Source of the DNA: CAZNLL01 sp964573885
GTDB taxonomy: Bacteria > Desulfobacterota > DSM-4660 > Desulfatiglandales > Desulfatiglandaceae
Reading direction: 5' to 3'
Assembly (NCBI GenBank): GCA_964573885.1
Contig: CAZNLL010000010.1
Location: 1-48,620 of the forward strand
DNA: 48,620 nucleotides
The notes beneath the pieces are model-generated. The model saw only the letters and a list, made by a program, of their open reading frames with translations. It was not told the origin of the DNA and did not search any database. The position numbers and the translations under genes were made by a program. This document shows positions 24,407-32,810 of the stretch, piece after piece. Each line of letters starts with the position of its first letter. Position 1 is the first letter of the stretch.

Positions 24407-24593
24407 AATCAACCTCCTGAAATTCCTAAAGATCCACTTTCTGGGTTTGTATGTTTCGGCGCGTTTGATCTGAAGGTTATAAAAATCCTCGTTCTTCTAC
24501 ATTTAAAAAAGACTCAAGGCAAGGTTTTTCCGGTGCAAGGCGGGATTTTTTGTCACCGGAGGGGAGGCGTAACCATGGGGCCGGAGGGCCTTT

Positions 24594-25196
24594 TCAGCCG
24601 TTAACCAGCCGGACCAGGGTGTAGTCCGGGAAGTAGTCGATGATATTGAGGCACCCATAACCCTGGTGAATAGCAAACATGCGTTCAAAATCCAGGCCAA
24701 GGGCCTTGCACAGGACAATGCGGTTGACCCCTCCATGGGCAATGACGGCGATATCCTTCTCCTTTTGTTCTTTCAGGATGCGGTCCAAACACCTTGTAAC
24801 CCTTTCTCCAAATCGTAAAATGGATTCTCCCCCACCAGGGGCCTCATAATGCATGAGGTCGGCTTGACGCCTCTTGAGTTCTTCCGGGAAGCCCTTCCGG
24901 ATCTCAGAGAGGGAAAGGCCTTCCCAGTCGCCGAAGTACATCTCCCGGAGCTCGGGCAGGAAATGAAGGGGGGCGTCGTGATAACGGGCTATAAGCCGGG
25001 CCCCTTGAGAGGCCCTGGTGAGATCGCTGGCGTAAAGGGCGTCGATGTCTACAAGGCGAAGGCGTTCGGCCATCGCTTCCATCTGGAGGATTCCTATGTC
25101 GGTCAAGGTGACGTCCGTGTGGCCGTATACCGGAAAATTTTCATACCCCTTTACCTGACCGTGTCTGATAAGGTATACCCTATTATGCCGTTTCAT
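24594..25196 (-). CDS. Histidine phosphatase superfamily protein (phosphoglycerate mutase-like)
   Basis: This 200-residue protein has the RHG motif at residues 11-13 with the phospho-accepting H12, the GHTDVxLTDxG segment, the YASDLTRA motif and a second catalytic His in AHGG. The size and spacing fit the GpmB/CobC/RNase H-phosphatase branch, which removes phosphate from small molecules. It stands alone, leftward, with a 187-base gap to the CBS gene. The substrate is not evident; alpha-ribazole phosphatase (CobC) is one possibility, and no cobalamin genes are nearby. Confidence 0.87.
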   Translation of the reverse strand: MKRHNRVYLIRHGQVKGYENFPVYGHTDVTLTDIGILQMEAMAERLRLVDIDALYASDLTRASQGARLIARYHDAPLHFLPELREMYFGDWEGLSLSEIRKGFPEELKRRQADLMHYEAPGGGESILRFGERVTRCLDRILKEQKEKDIAVIAHGGVNRIVLCKALGLDFERMFAIHQGYGCLNIIDYFPDYTLVRLVNG

Positions 25197-25499
25197 GGAG
25201 GCTGATCATAAAGAGGGGAATGGTTGATGTCAATGTATTTGGCCCTGACCAAAATCCACCGTCAAAATTCTCGATGGATAATGTTAATAAATCATTTTGG
25301 GCGCTCCCTGGGCACCAGCAAGGTGTTAGATGCAAGGCGCCGAGGAGCGCCGAGTGAGGCGTATATACAATACGCCGCAATGAGAAGCGACCGAAGGCAA
25401 CGCAGCAGAAGACATCTTGATGGTGGATCAGGGCCCTGATCATGACCCTTGGAATCACAGGCCTGGACGCCCTGAAACAGGGCCGGGAACAGAGGTTGC
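25197..25499. other. Intergenic region holding a dispersed repeat
   Basis: These 303 bases lie between diverging genes and contain repeat copy A (25334-25433). No gene or clear promoter was recognised in the rest. Confidence 0.7.
25334..25433 (+). repeat. Dispersed repeat, copy A
   Basis: About 100 bases, from AAGGCGCCG to GGTGGATCAGGG, recur in inverted orientation at 48493-48620 with only a few differences outside one ~28-base insertion in the other copy. An internal small hairpin (GGCGTAT with ATACGCC, 5-base loop) suggests a structured element. No open frame of note runs through it. Confidence 0.85.
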
Positions 25500-25772
25500 A
25501 TGACGGAATCCCAGAAGGAGTGTTTTGGCGTTTTGGATAAGGTCTTCCCCTTGGGAATGGAAGGCCTGAGGGAGACTCCCCCGACCTGCTTTGAGTGCCC
25601 CCACAGGAAGGCCTGCCTGGAGAAGGCCCTTGCCACCAGGGAGGGAATTGCCTTGAGAAGCGAGGTTCTGGAGAGGGCCCCTGTAAAGGGCCTGGTGGAG
25701 CGGGTGAAGCGGTGGTCCGAGAAAAAACAGTTAAGCAGGCTTCAAGAGGCCAAAGGAAAGGGCAGGAAGTGA
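25500..25772 (+). CDS. Small cysteine-containing hypothetical protein
   Basis: This 90-residue basic protein has a short Cys cluster, CFECPHRKAC, near residue 30, that could bind zinc or iron. Similar short frames with the phrase TCFECPHRKACL are often annotated as hypothetical. It starts at an ATG with AGAGG close upstream. Its stop codon overlaps the GTG start of the next gene (GTGA), so the two are translationally coupled. No function can be assigned. Confidence 0.6.
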   Translation: MTESQKECFGVLDKVFPLGMEGLRETPPTCFECPHRKACLEKALATREGIALRSEVLERAPVKGLVERVKRWSEKKQLSRLQEAKGKGRK

Positions 25773-26599
25773 CTGTGGAAATCCATTGTCCCTATTGCCA
25801 TTTCTCCAAGAAAGTGGCCAAGGAAAAGATCCCCGCCGGGGTCCAATGGGCCACCTGCCCCCGGTGCGGTCAGCGGTTCAATATACACGATTCGGGGGCC
25901 CTGGGTCCGGAACACTCCGGTTTAGGAAAGGGGTACAGTGACGGCGGAGCAGAAGGGGAGGCTTCCTCGCGTGAAGGGGCACCCTGGGAAAAGCGGTCCG
26001 AAATAGGGCTCTTTCGGGCCGTCTTCGGCACCATAAAGGAGGTGCTTTTCGCCCCCCAACACCTCTTTCGCACTTTGGCGTTCAAGGGGGGACTCAAGGA
26101 GCCTTTGGCCTTCGGCATCCTTATCGGCGGCCTGGGCAGCATGTTTGGTTTCTTCTGGCAGGTGATGTTGCTGTCCGGCGGTATGGCCTCTTTCGGCTTG
26201 TGCGGTTTCGAGCAACTTACGGCAGGCTTGATTTTTATTGTTTTGGTGGTTCTCATCCCCCTTTCTGTCATCATGGGCCTCTTTTGCTACAGCGGCATCA
26301 TGCACCTTCTACTCCTCCTTGTGCGGGGAGGGAAGAACGGGTTTGAGGCCACCTTCAGGGTGGTGTCTTATTCCCAGGCCGCTCAGGTATGGGGCTTGAT
26401 CCCTTTTTTCGGCGGATGGGTGGGGGGGATCTGGCAGATTATCGTACAGATTATTGGTTTCAGGGAGATCCATGAGACCTCTTATGTGAGGGTCATTTTT
26501 GCCTTCTTGATCCCCCTGGCCCTCTTGCTCGTTATCGGAATCGCCGTCCTGGTCATTTTGGTGGTCTATTTCAAGGGCCCTGGACCCTTGTCGTTATGA
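25769..26599 (+). CDS. Zinc-ribbon and Yip1-type membrane protein
   Basis: The GTG at 25769 overlaps the upstream stop and begins VTVEIHCPYC; an open frame extends further up but only as a shadow of the preceding gene. The 276-residue protein starts with a ribbon carrying CPYC and CPRC pairs (an MJ0042-like finger). A linker of about 45 residues follows, then a Yip1-like membrane domain with about five hydrophobic segments. Yip1-family proteins in bacteria are common and poorly understood; the ribbon may sense metals or redox (inference). Confidence 0.75.
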   Translation: MTVEIHCPYCHFSKKVAKEKIPAGVQWATCPRCGQRFNIHDSGALGPEHSGLGKGYSDGGAEGEASSREGAPWEKRSEIGLFRAVFGTIKEVLFAPQHLFRTLAFKGGLKEPLAFGILIGGLGSMFGFFWQVMLLSGGMASFGLCGFEQLTAGLIFIVLVVLIPLSVIMGLFCYSGIMHLLLLLVRGGKNGFEATFRVVSYSQAAQVWGLIPFFGGWVGGIWQIIVQIIGFREIHETSYVRVIFAFLIPLALLLVIGIAVLVILVVYFKGPGPLSL

Positions 26600-26700
26600 G
26601 GTCCAGGAATAATGGTCATGAGCAAGTGCCCCTTTTTGGATCCCCGCGAGATCCCGGGAAGGGCCTTTTGTTTCGGTTTTTAGAGAAAGGGTAATTCGTT

Positions 26701-28866
26701 TTGGTCGGTCAGATAGCCTATGAAAAGGTCCTCAATCCGGCCCAGTTAGAGGCGGTCATGACCCTGGAGGGGCCTGTCTTGGTTATTGCCGGGGCCGGAA
26801 GCGGAAAGACCCGGACCCTGGTCTACCGGGTGGCCCGTCTGGTGGAGGTGGGGATCCCTCCGGAATCCATATTGCTCCTTACTTTTACTCGAAAGGCGGC
26901 CCAGGAAATGCTTGAGCGGGCAGCCCATCTCTCAGACAGGAGATGCCGGTTTGCCTCGGGAGGGACCTTCCATTCCCTTGCCCTCCGGGTCTTAAGGGCC
27001 CACGCAGGCCGCCTGGGTTTCCCGGTGGGGTTCACTATCCTGGACCGATCCGATATGGAGGAGGTCCTCCGGGTCCTTATTCCGGAACTCCAGCTGCCCA
27101 AAGGGATCCCCCGCTTCCCGAAAAAGGGGACTCTGGCCAACATCCTGAGCAAGGCGGCGAATCTCCAACGTCCCCTGGAGGATGTGGTGGCGGAAGAGTA
27201 CGGCCAATTCCTTGAATTTACTTATGAAATCGGAAAACTCCAGGGGTTTTACAGGGGATATAAACAGGCCAACCATTTGATGGACTATGACGACCTCATC
27301 ATCAATTTTCGGAAGCTCCTGGAGCAGGAGGAAGAGGTCCGCAGGGAGATCGGGGCCCAATATGGCTATGTCATGGTCGATGAGTACCAGGACACCAACG
27401 CCATCCAGGCGGACACCGTAAAATGGCTGGCCCTGGATCACCGGAACGTCATGGTGGTGGGGGATGACGCCCAGGCCATTTATTCGTTTAGGGGGGCCGA
27501 TTACAGGAATATGTTCACCTTCCCCGACCAGTTTCCCGAGGCCAAGGTGATCAAACTTCAACAAAACTACCGGTCCACCCAGCCCATCCTCACCATGACC
27601 AATGTGCTTATGAAGGGGGCGGCCGAACAGTATACCAAGTGCCTTTTCACCGGACGCACGGGCGGAGGCCCGCCCAGGATTGTGGATACCATGACCGAAC
27701 CGGAACAGGCCTTGTTTATTTGTCGTTTCATTCGGAGCCAACTGGACCTGGGCCGGCCTTTGAGCGATTTTGCCGTGCTTTTTCGTGCGGCCTATCACTC
27801 CTTTGAATTGGAGGCGGAGCTTACCCGCCAAGGCCTGCCCTACGTAAAGTACGGCGGGTTCAAGTTCCTGGAATCCGCCCATATCAAGGATTTCCTGGCT
27901 CATCTCAGGGTGGTGGTAAACCCGGAGGAGATGGTGAGCTGGTTTCGGGTCTTGCGGCTCGTGGAGAACGTGGGCCAGGGAAAGAGTCAGGCCATCATTA
28001 AGTGGATGAGAGATAACCGCATTCCGCATGAAAGGCTTGGGGAATGGCCCGGGGCGGGCAAAAAGGAGACGGGATTGAAGCCCTTGCAGGCACTGCTGGG
28101 CAAGTTGGCTTCCAAAGGGATCAAACCCGGAAAGGCCGTGGAACGGGTGATGGACTATTATGTGCCCCTTCTAAAAGAGAGATTCGATGACTATCCGCGG
28201 CGGCAGAAAGAACTGGAGCAGCTTACTCCTATGGCGGGTCGGTACAAGAAGCTGGGCAGTTTCCTGGATGATCTCGTGTTGGAACCCCCCACCAGCTCCG
28301 CGGACATGGACCCTTCAGGAGACAAGGAGACCCTTATCCTGTCTACGGTCCATTCGGCAAAGGGCCTGGAGTGGCCCGTGGTGTTTGTCATCTGGGTGGC
28401 CGACGGCCGGTTTCCCCCTGTGCGGGCCTTCAATAACCCCCTGGCCTTGGAAGAAGAGCGTCGCCTCATGTACGTGGCCGCCACCCGGGCCAAAGATGAG
28501 TTGATCATGTGTTACCCGGGCCAGGAAGGGGCCACTGCGTGGTCTCACGGCCACAGCGGATTAAGACCGGGCCGGGGCAGCGGGTTGTCCTGCTTTATTC
28601 AAGGGCTGCCCGCGGACGTGGTTTCCTATGAATACGGTGGGACTTCTTCCAGGATCAGGACGCGGGGGTGGTTTGATGTTCGCCGTGAAGAGATAAGGGA
28701 CCATGCAGGGGCCCCGGGACTATCCCCGGGGGACAAGGTCAAACACCCGGCCTTTGGCCCCGGGGTCGTTTCTAAATTCAAGGGGGGTGACAAGGTGGAG
28801 GTCCTTTTCAGGAATGTGGGTCGAAAGCTCCTCCACCTGGAGCACACCACCCTGGTCAAGGTCTGA
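26701..28866 (+). CDS. UvrD/Rep-family superfamily 1A DNA helicase
   Basis: This 721-residue 3'-5' helicase has all main SF1A motifs: Walker A GAGSGKTRTL (31-40), LLTFTRKAAQEM, motif II VDEYQDTN, motif III GDDAQAIYSFRGAD, motif V STVHSAKGLEWPVVF and motif VI MYVAATRAKDEL. The C-terminus (about 675-721, HPAFGPGVVSKF) is the Tudor-like RNA polymerase-contacting tail seen in UvrD/PcrA. Such enzymes act in excision repair and replication restart. The start is a TTG with AGAAAGGG upstream. It is somewhat longer than E. coli Rep and close to UvrD in size. It is not clearly linked to its neighbours. Confidence 0.93.
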   Translation: MVGQIAYEKVLNPAQLEAVMTLEGPVLVIAGAGSGKTRTLVYRVARLVEVGIPPESILLLTFTRKAAQEMLERAAHLSDRRCRFASGGTFHSLALRVLRAHAGRLGFPVGFTILDRSDMEEVLRVLIPELQLPKGIPRFPKKGTLANILSKAANLQRPLEDVVAEEYGQFLEFTYEIGKLQGFYRGYKQANHLMDYDDLIINFRKLLEQEEEVRREIGAQYGYVMVDEYQDTNAIQADTVKWLALDHRNVMVVGDDAQAIYSFRGADYRNMFTFPDQFPEAKVIKLQQNYRSTQPILTMTNVLMKGAAEQYTKCLFTGRTGGGPPRIVDTMTEPEQALFICRFIRSQLDLGRPLSDFAVLFRAAYHSFELEAELTRQGLPYVKYGGFKFLESAHIKDFLAHLRVVVNPEEMVSWFRVLRLVENVGQGKSQAIIKWMRDNRIPHERLGEWPGAGKKETGLKPLQALLGKLASKGIKPGKAVERVMDYYVPLLKERFDDYPRRQKELEQLTPMAGRYKKLGSFLDDLVLEPPTSSADMDPSGDKETLILSTVHSAKGLEWPVVFVIWVADGRFPPVRAFNNPLALEEERRLMYVAATRAKDELIMCYPGQEGATAWSHGHSGLRPGRGSGLSCFIQGLPADVVSYEYGGTSSRIRTRGWFDVRREEIRDHAGAPGLSPGDKVKHPAFGPGVVSKFKGGDKVEVLFRNVGRKLLHLEHTTLVKV

Positions 28867-28932
28867 TACCGGCCCTAGAAGGCAAACTGCCGTATTCTTA
28901 AGCGCCTTTTGTGCAACTACGGGGTTTGTTTT

Positions 28933-29670
28933 ATGCGGACAAGCCGGCGCGTGTCCATTGAGATGAGCGGGTATGTCAGTGAAATCCTGTGCGGTTACAT
29001 CCCGGAGGCCCTTAAGGAGACCTTTACCCAATATGTCCTTCAGAAGCGGGATGACACGGTTGCCCCTCCATGGATGACGCGGCGTAATCCCTCATACGTG
29101 AGCCCCGAGTTCATCAAAAAGATATGGTACGAAGAAAAGGAGATCATGGAGGAGATCGCAAGGCAAAGCGGTACCCGATGGACGGGCTACAGGGATGTAA
29201 ACAACCTCTGTCACCGCCTGGGATTCGGAAGCGGAAAGCAAGGGTTGGGCCTTTTTGAGATTGGGGTCTTTATGGAGGGAAGACCCTTGCTTGAGTTCGT
29301 ACCCTTTGAGCCCCATGAGGTACAAGACAGGTTGAAAAACATGGAAAGGATCAGGGCCAGGTGGATGGAGGCTGAACCTTTGCCTCTCCTGAGAGAGGGA
29401 TATGTTGCGGTGAGCGCCGGCTCATGGGCCAAGGGGACCATGGTCTTTGAGACGTCTATGGACGGGGCCTTTGACGCCGACCGATTAGAACTCCTCCTCT
29501 TGGACTTGACGAATCTGGGGGTCGGGGAGGACCACTATGTGGCCGGGCTCAGGTATGCAGGAGAGCCCCTCCCGGGCCGGGTGGTGAGACAGACCCAAAA
29601 AGAGATGTATCCCCTTCTGTGGTACTGCCCGGAGACCGGGAAATGGCTTGATATGTACGAAACCGCTTAG
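28933..29670 (+). CDS. Hypothetical protein
   Basis: This protein of about 245 residues has no signal peptide, no membrane segment and no motif that I recognise. It is mixed charged/aromatic and looks soluble and globular. The ATG at 28933 is preferred over an upstream TTG at 28909 because GGGG lies upstream; an ATG at 28963 is also possible. It follows the helicase by 66 bases on the same strand and ends three bases from the converging sigma-54 activator gene. Base composition matches its neighbours. Confidence 0.6.
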   Translation: MRTSRRVSIEMSGYVSEILCGYIPEALKETFTQYVLQKRDDTVAPPWMTRRNPSYVSPEFIKKIWYEEKEIMEEIARQSGTRWTGYRDVNNLCHRLGFGSGKQGLGLFEIGVFMEGRPLLEFVPFEPHEVQDRLKNMERIRARWMEAEPLPLLREGYVAVSAGSWAKGTMVFETSMDGAFDADRLELLLLDLTNLGVGEDHYVAGLRYAGEPLPGRVVRQTQKEMYPLLWYCPETGKWLDMYETA

Positions 29671-29673
29671 ATC

Positions 29674-31125
29674 CTACAGGGGCTTTTGATGAATAAGAAG
29701 ATCGTACTTCTTCATTTTCTTATACAAGAGGGTCCGGTGAATACCCAACAACCTGGCCGCCCCGGCCTTGTTATATCCGGTCGATTCCAGGGCAAAACGG
29801 ATGGCATCCCTTTCCGCCCTGCCCTGGACCCGTTTAAGAGAGGTCTGTTTTGGATCAAGGGAGGGGCCGTGGTTTCGATAAATATAGAAGGGCAGATCAC
29901 ATAAACGAATGGTATCCCCTTCCAGCGAAGAGAGGACCCGTTCAAGCACATTGGAGAGTTCCCTCACATTCCCCGTCCAATCATGGTCCACCAGGGCCTT
30001 CTCGGCCTCCCTGTCCAACTTCACCCGAGAGAGGGAGGCCTCCTGGGCAATACCCTTGAGGAAATACCGGGTCAACACAGGGATATCCTCCCGGCGTTTT
30101 CGAAGGGGGGGGATTTGCAGGGGAATCACGTTGAGTCTGTAGTAGAGATCCTTGCGGAAACGGCCCTCTCCCACCATTTCTTCCAGATTTTGGTTGGTGG
30201 CGGCGATCAGCCGAAAGTCGGTCCTGATCAGTTTGGTCCCCCCGATGCGTTCCATCTCCTTTTCCTCAACCACCCGGAGCAATTTGGGCTGCATCTCCAG
30301 GGGGAGGTCCCCGATTTCATCCAAGAACACAGAGCCCCGATGGGCCAGCTCGAATTTGCCCGGCTTTCCCTCGGACCTGGCCCCGGTGAAGGCCCCCTTT
30401 TCATAGCCAAAGAGCTCGGACTCCAAGAGATCCTTGGGGATGGCCGCGCAGTTGATGTGCACAAAGGGATGGAGTTTGCGCCTGCTTGCGTGATGGATGG
30501 CCTGGGCGAAGAGCTCCTTGCCCGTTCCTGATGCGCCCGTGATCAGGACGGGGAGGTTATTGGCGGCCGCCCGGAGGGCCTCCCTCTTAAGGGCCTTAAT
30601 GGCGGGGCTTACCCCGATGATACTGTCAATGGTGTATCGGGTGGAGCGAAGGGAAAAGAGCTCCTTTTCATAGAGCTCCACCTTGCTTTCGAGAAGGGAG
30701 AGCTTTTCGGCGAGCTTTCTCACATCCCGCACATCCTTGAACATGACCTGGCCGAAGACGGCGATTACCTTCCCATCCTTTTTTATAGGAATGCGCTGGA
30801 CAACCATGTCCTGGCCCCTGATGTGATGGGACTGGTTGATTTCAGGCTTGCCGGTCTTGGCCACCAGGTGCATCCGGGTGTTCTCGATGACCTCGGTGCA
30901 ATGTTTGCCGATCTGCTTTTCAGGGTCGATTCCCAGGAATTCGCCGTAGGGCTTGTTGAAATGGGTCACATAGCCCCCTGCATCCGTTACAATGCTTCCA
31001 TTGTAAATACTGTCGTAGATCAGCTTAAAGAGTTCCAGCTGGTCGCGGATATCCTTTCCCTTTTCCGGATGAGCTCCGCCTTTTGCCGGTTCCCTTCTCC
31101 CCGGTCCTCTCTTCTTTCGAGCCAT
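29674..31125 (-). CDS. PAS-type sigma-54-dependent transcriptional activator
   Basis: The ATG at 31125 (MARKKRGPGRR) has AGAAAGG upstream; a longer GTG frame to 31176 would overlap an inverted repeat that looks regulatory. The 483-residue protein has a PAS domain (about 25-150) in place of a receiver, then an AAA+ domain with GASGTGKE, GAFTGA and intact FLDEIGD, and a Fis-type helix-turn-helix (NKAGAARLLGIHRTLLYKKM). It thus answers a bound small molecule or redox signal, not a kinase. It is divergent from the SDR gene, whose promoter is a textbook sigma-54 element, so it very likely activates that gene. Confidence 0.93.
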   Translation of the reverse strand: MARKKRGPGRREPAKGGAHPEKGKDIRDQLELFKLIYDSIYNGSIVTDAGGYVTHFNKPYGEFLGIDPEKQIGKHCTEVIENTRMHLVAKTGKPEINQSHHIRGQDMVVQRIPIKKDGKVIAVFGQVMFKDVRDVRKLAEKLSLLESKVELYEKELFSLRSTRYTIDSIIGVSPAIKALKREALRAAANNLPVLITGASGTGKELFAQAIHHASRRKLHPFVHINCAAIPKDLLESELFGYEKGAFTGARSEGKPGKFELAHRGSVFLDEIGDLPLEMQPKLLRVVEEKEMERIGGTKLIRTDFRLIAATNQNLEEMVGEGRFRKDLYYRLNVIPLQIPPLRKRREDIPVLTRYFLKGIAQEASLSRVKLDREAEKALVDHDWTGNVRELSNVLERVLSSLEGDTIRLCDLPFYIYRNHGPSLDPKQTSLKRVQGRAERDAIRFALESTGYNKAGAARLLGIHRTLLYKKMKKYDLLIHQKPL

Positions 31126-31149
31126 GGCCTTTCTCGTATCAAGAAGTCT

Positions 31150-31173
31150 ACATGTATTTTTATTGATACATGT
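31150..31173. promoter_or_regulatory. Inverted repeat, likely enhancer for the PAS-type activator
   Basis: ACATGTAT and ATACATGT form a perfect 8-bp inverted repeat around an 8-base AT-rich spacer. It lies about 110-130 bases upstream of the sigma-54 promoter at 31281, and 25 bases from the activator's start codon, so it could also give autoregulation. Confidence 0.6.
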
Positions 31174-31280
31174 CACCCTTTATATTCACTGGAGGGGCAA
31201 AGAACAAGCTTTATTTGAAACGGTACGTAAGTTATTGAATTAAATATTATAAAAGACAGGATGCCCGGCTCTCGTGACCT

Positions 31281-31297
31281 TTGGCACGATATTTGCC
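31281..31297 (+). promoter_or_regulatory. Sigma-54 promoter of the SDR gene
   Basis: TTGGCAC-GATAT-TTGCC has a perfect -24 half, the preferred G after it and a full TTGC, with correct 12-base spacing. Transcription would begin near 31308. This rules out the GTG at 31274 as the start of the downstream gene. Confidence 0.88.
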
Positions 31298-31336
31298 AAA
31301 CCTTCACCCAAATTACTGTGGAGGGAGGGAGAGAGC

Positions 31337-32200
31337 TTGGAGATTCAAGATCCTCAAATAGAGAGGAAAGACATCTTGTCGCTGCCCGACGAGCATTTCA
31401 ATCCCAACAACGTATGCATCGTGACGGGTGCCGCAGGGGGCATCGGCAGGGCCACGGCCATTGCAGCGGCCGCCAATAATTTGATGACCGTGGGCCTTGA
31501 TATCGATGAAAAGGCAGGTGTTGAAACCCAGAGGCTGGCCAGGGAGATGGGCGGTCAGATGATCTTCATCAAGACGGATTTGACCCGGGATGAAGATCTT
31601 GATCACGCCGTGTCCGAGGCGGCCAAGCTGGGCACCGTCAAGTATCTGGCCAACATAGCCGGGATTCAGCATATTGACTCCATAGAGAATTTCCCCATGG
31701 ACAAATACGACTACATGCTCGCCCTTATGCTCCGTGCCCCCTTTTACCTTTCTAAATTGACCATACCCCATATGAGAAAAAGCGACGACGGGACAGGGGC
31801 CATTGGAAATATGACCTCCGCCCACGCCCACATCTGCACCCTCAACAAGCCGGCCTACAATATCACCAAGTTCGGTCTCCGGGCCCTGACCCAATCGATT
31901 GCTGCGGAAGGTTTCGGAAAAATCCGCGGCTTTTCCGTGAGTACAGGATTTATTAAGACGGCCCTTACCCTCAACCAGATTCCCGCCCAGGCGGAACAGC
32001 GGGGGATAAGCCCCGAAGAGGTGGTGCGGGAGGTGATGATGGGCAACTCCCGGATCAAGGAGATGATGTCCCCCATCGAGGTGGGCAACCTCTTTCTTTT
32101 TGGATTTTCCCGATTCGCCAAGTATCTCATCGGCGGGGACCTGCTCTTTGACGGAGGCATGGTCCTGACCTATGCGGAAAAGAAACTGGAGAAGGGGTAA
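31337..32200 (+). CDS. Short-chain dehydrogenase/reductase (SDR), 3-hydroxybutyrate-dehydrogenase-like
   Basis: The TTG at 31337 is chosen because GGAGGGAGGGAGAG lies just upstream and the promoter sits inside the longer frame. The 287-residue protein has the nucleotide motif GAAGGIG (31-37), NIAG, and the catalytic S161, Y174 and K178 (YNITK). Its D55 in GLDID, after beta-2, favours NAD over NADP. It resembles 3-hydroxybutyrate and other 3-hydroxyacyl/sugar-acid SDRs; the substrate is unknown. It opens the hydroxyacid island but has its own sigma-54 promoter, apart from the FadR-type control of the other genes. Confidence 0.87.
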   Translation: MEIQDPQIERKDILSLPDEHFNPNNVCIVTGAAGGIGRATAIAAAANNLMTVGLDIDEKAGVETQRLAREMGGQMIFIKTDLTRDEDLDHAVSEAAKLGTVKYLANIAGIQHIDSIENFPMDKYDYMLALMLRAPFYLSKLTIPHMRKSDDGTGAIGNMTSAHAHICTLNKPAYNITKFGLRALTQSIAAEGFGKIRGFSVSTGFIKTALTLNQIPAQAEQRGISPEEVVREVMMGNSRIKEMMSPIEVGNLFLFGFSRFAKYLIGGDLLFDGGMVLTYAEKKLEKG

Positions 32201-32417
32201 TCGTATTCATGGCCCCCTTGGGGCCGGGCAGGCATTCGGGGTCAGAGAATAGGCCTTGACGTCCATTGCCTCCAAGGACTATATAGGGCTATTACCTGCC
32301 CAGAATATGGATGAGATTTTCAGATTAACCCTAACCTGCCTTTTTTGGGTTTCATCTCTTTCTCGCTCTTTGAAGATGACTGCTCACATGCATGGACCCA
32401 GGACGGAAGAACGATAA

Positions 32418-32430
32418 TTGGTCATACCAA
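32418..32430. promoter_or_regulatory. FadR-family operator, TRAP operon site 1
   Basis: TTGGTCATACCAA is a 5-3-5 palindrome matching the TNGT-N3-ACNA operator of FadR/GntR regulators such as PdhR and LldR. The identical sequence occurs before the regulator gene at 39852-39864. Confidence 0.8.
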
Positions 32431-32591
32431 AATTGCAGAGAGGAACCGCCTCTGTATTGAATGGGTATTGAAGCAGGATTCTGATAATCGTAGTCATAAT
32501 TTATAACAAATAGAACCATAACCCCATTGTCATTGCCCTGGAATTTAGGGATTTGGGGCTTTTTCCCCAGACAGAAAAGCCCGGTCTGAGA

Positions 32592-32604
32592 TTGGTATGA
32601 CCAA
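32592..32604. promoter_or_regulatory. FadR-family operator, TRAP operon site 2
   Basis: TTGGTATGACCAA is the exact reverse complement of site 1. With a likely transcription start between the two sites, repression by DNA looping is possible (inference). A further half-site (ATACCA) follows directly. Confidence 0.78.
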
Positions 32605-32810
32605 AATACCAGTTCCAAGGTCGGTCGATTCGTCAATAAGGTGGCGCATTGCTTATCAGCTGAAATCCGTTTCTCAAAATGCGTCCCAATCATTGCGAAT
32701 CGAAACACCAAGCCACACAGCAGAGGGGAGGTGATAGGAATCCGCGGATAATGGAGTGACAATGGATTTCCATGTTCAACGGCGTCAACCCAAGTGAGAT
32801 GGAGGGAAAC

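Larger units (their letters stand above)
32201..32810. other. Long upstream region of the TRAP transporter operon
   Basis: These 610 bases have no convincing gene. They contain two copies of the FadR-type operator in opposite orientation, 174 bases apart. A weak sigma-70-like pair (TTCTGA at 32479, TATAAC at 32502, 17-base spacer) lies between them. A short GC hairpin without T tract follows the SDR stop near 32211. Confidence 0.6.

Noticed and set aside
31274..31336. GTG start for the SDR gene
   Set aside because: It lies upstream of the sigma-54 promoter that would transcribe the gene and lacks the strong ribosome site present before the TTG at 31337.
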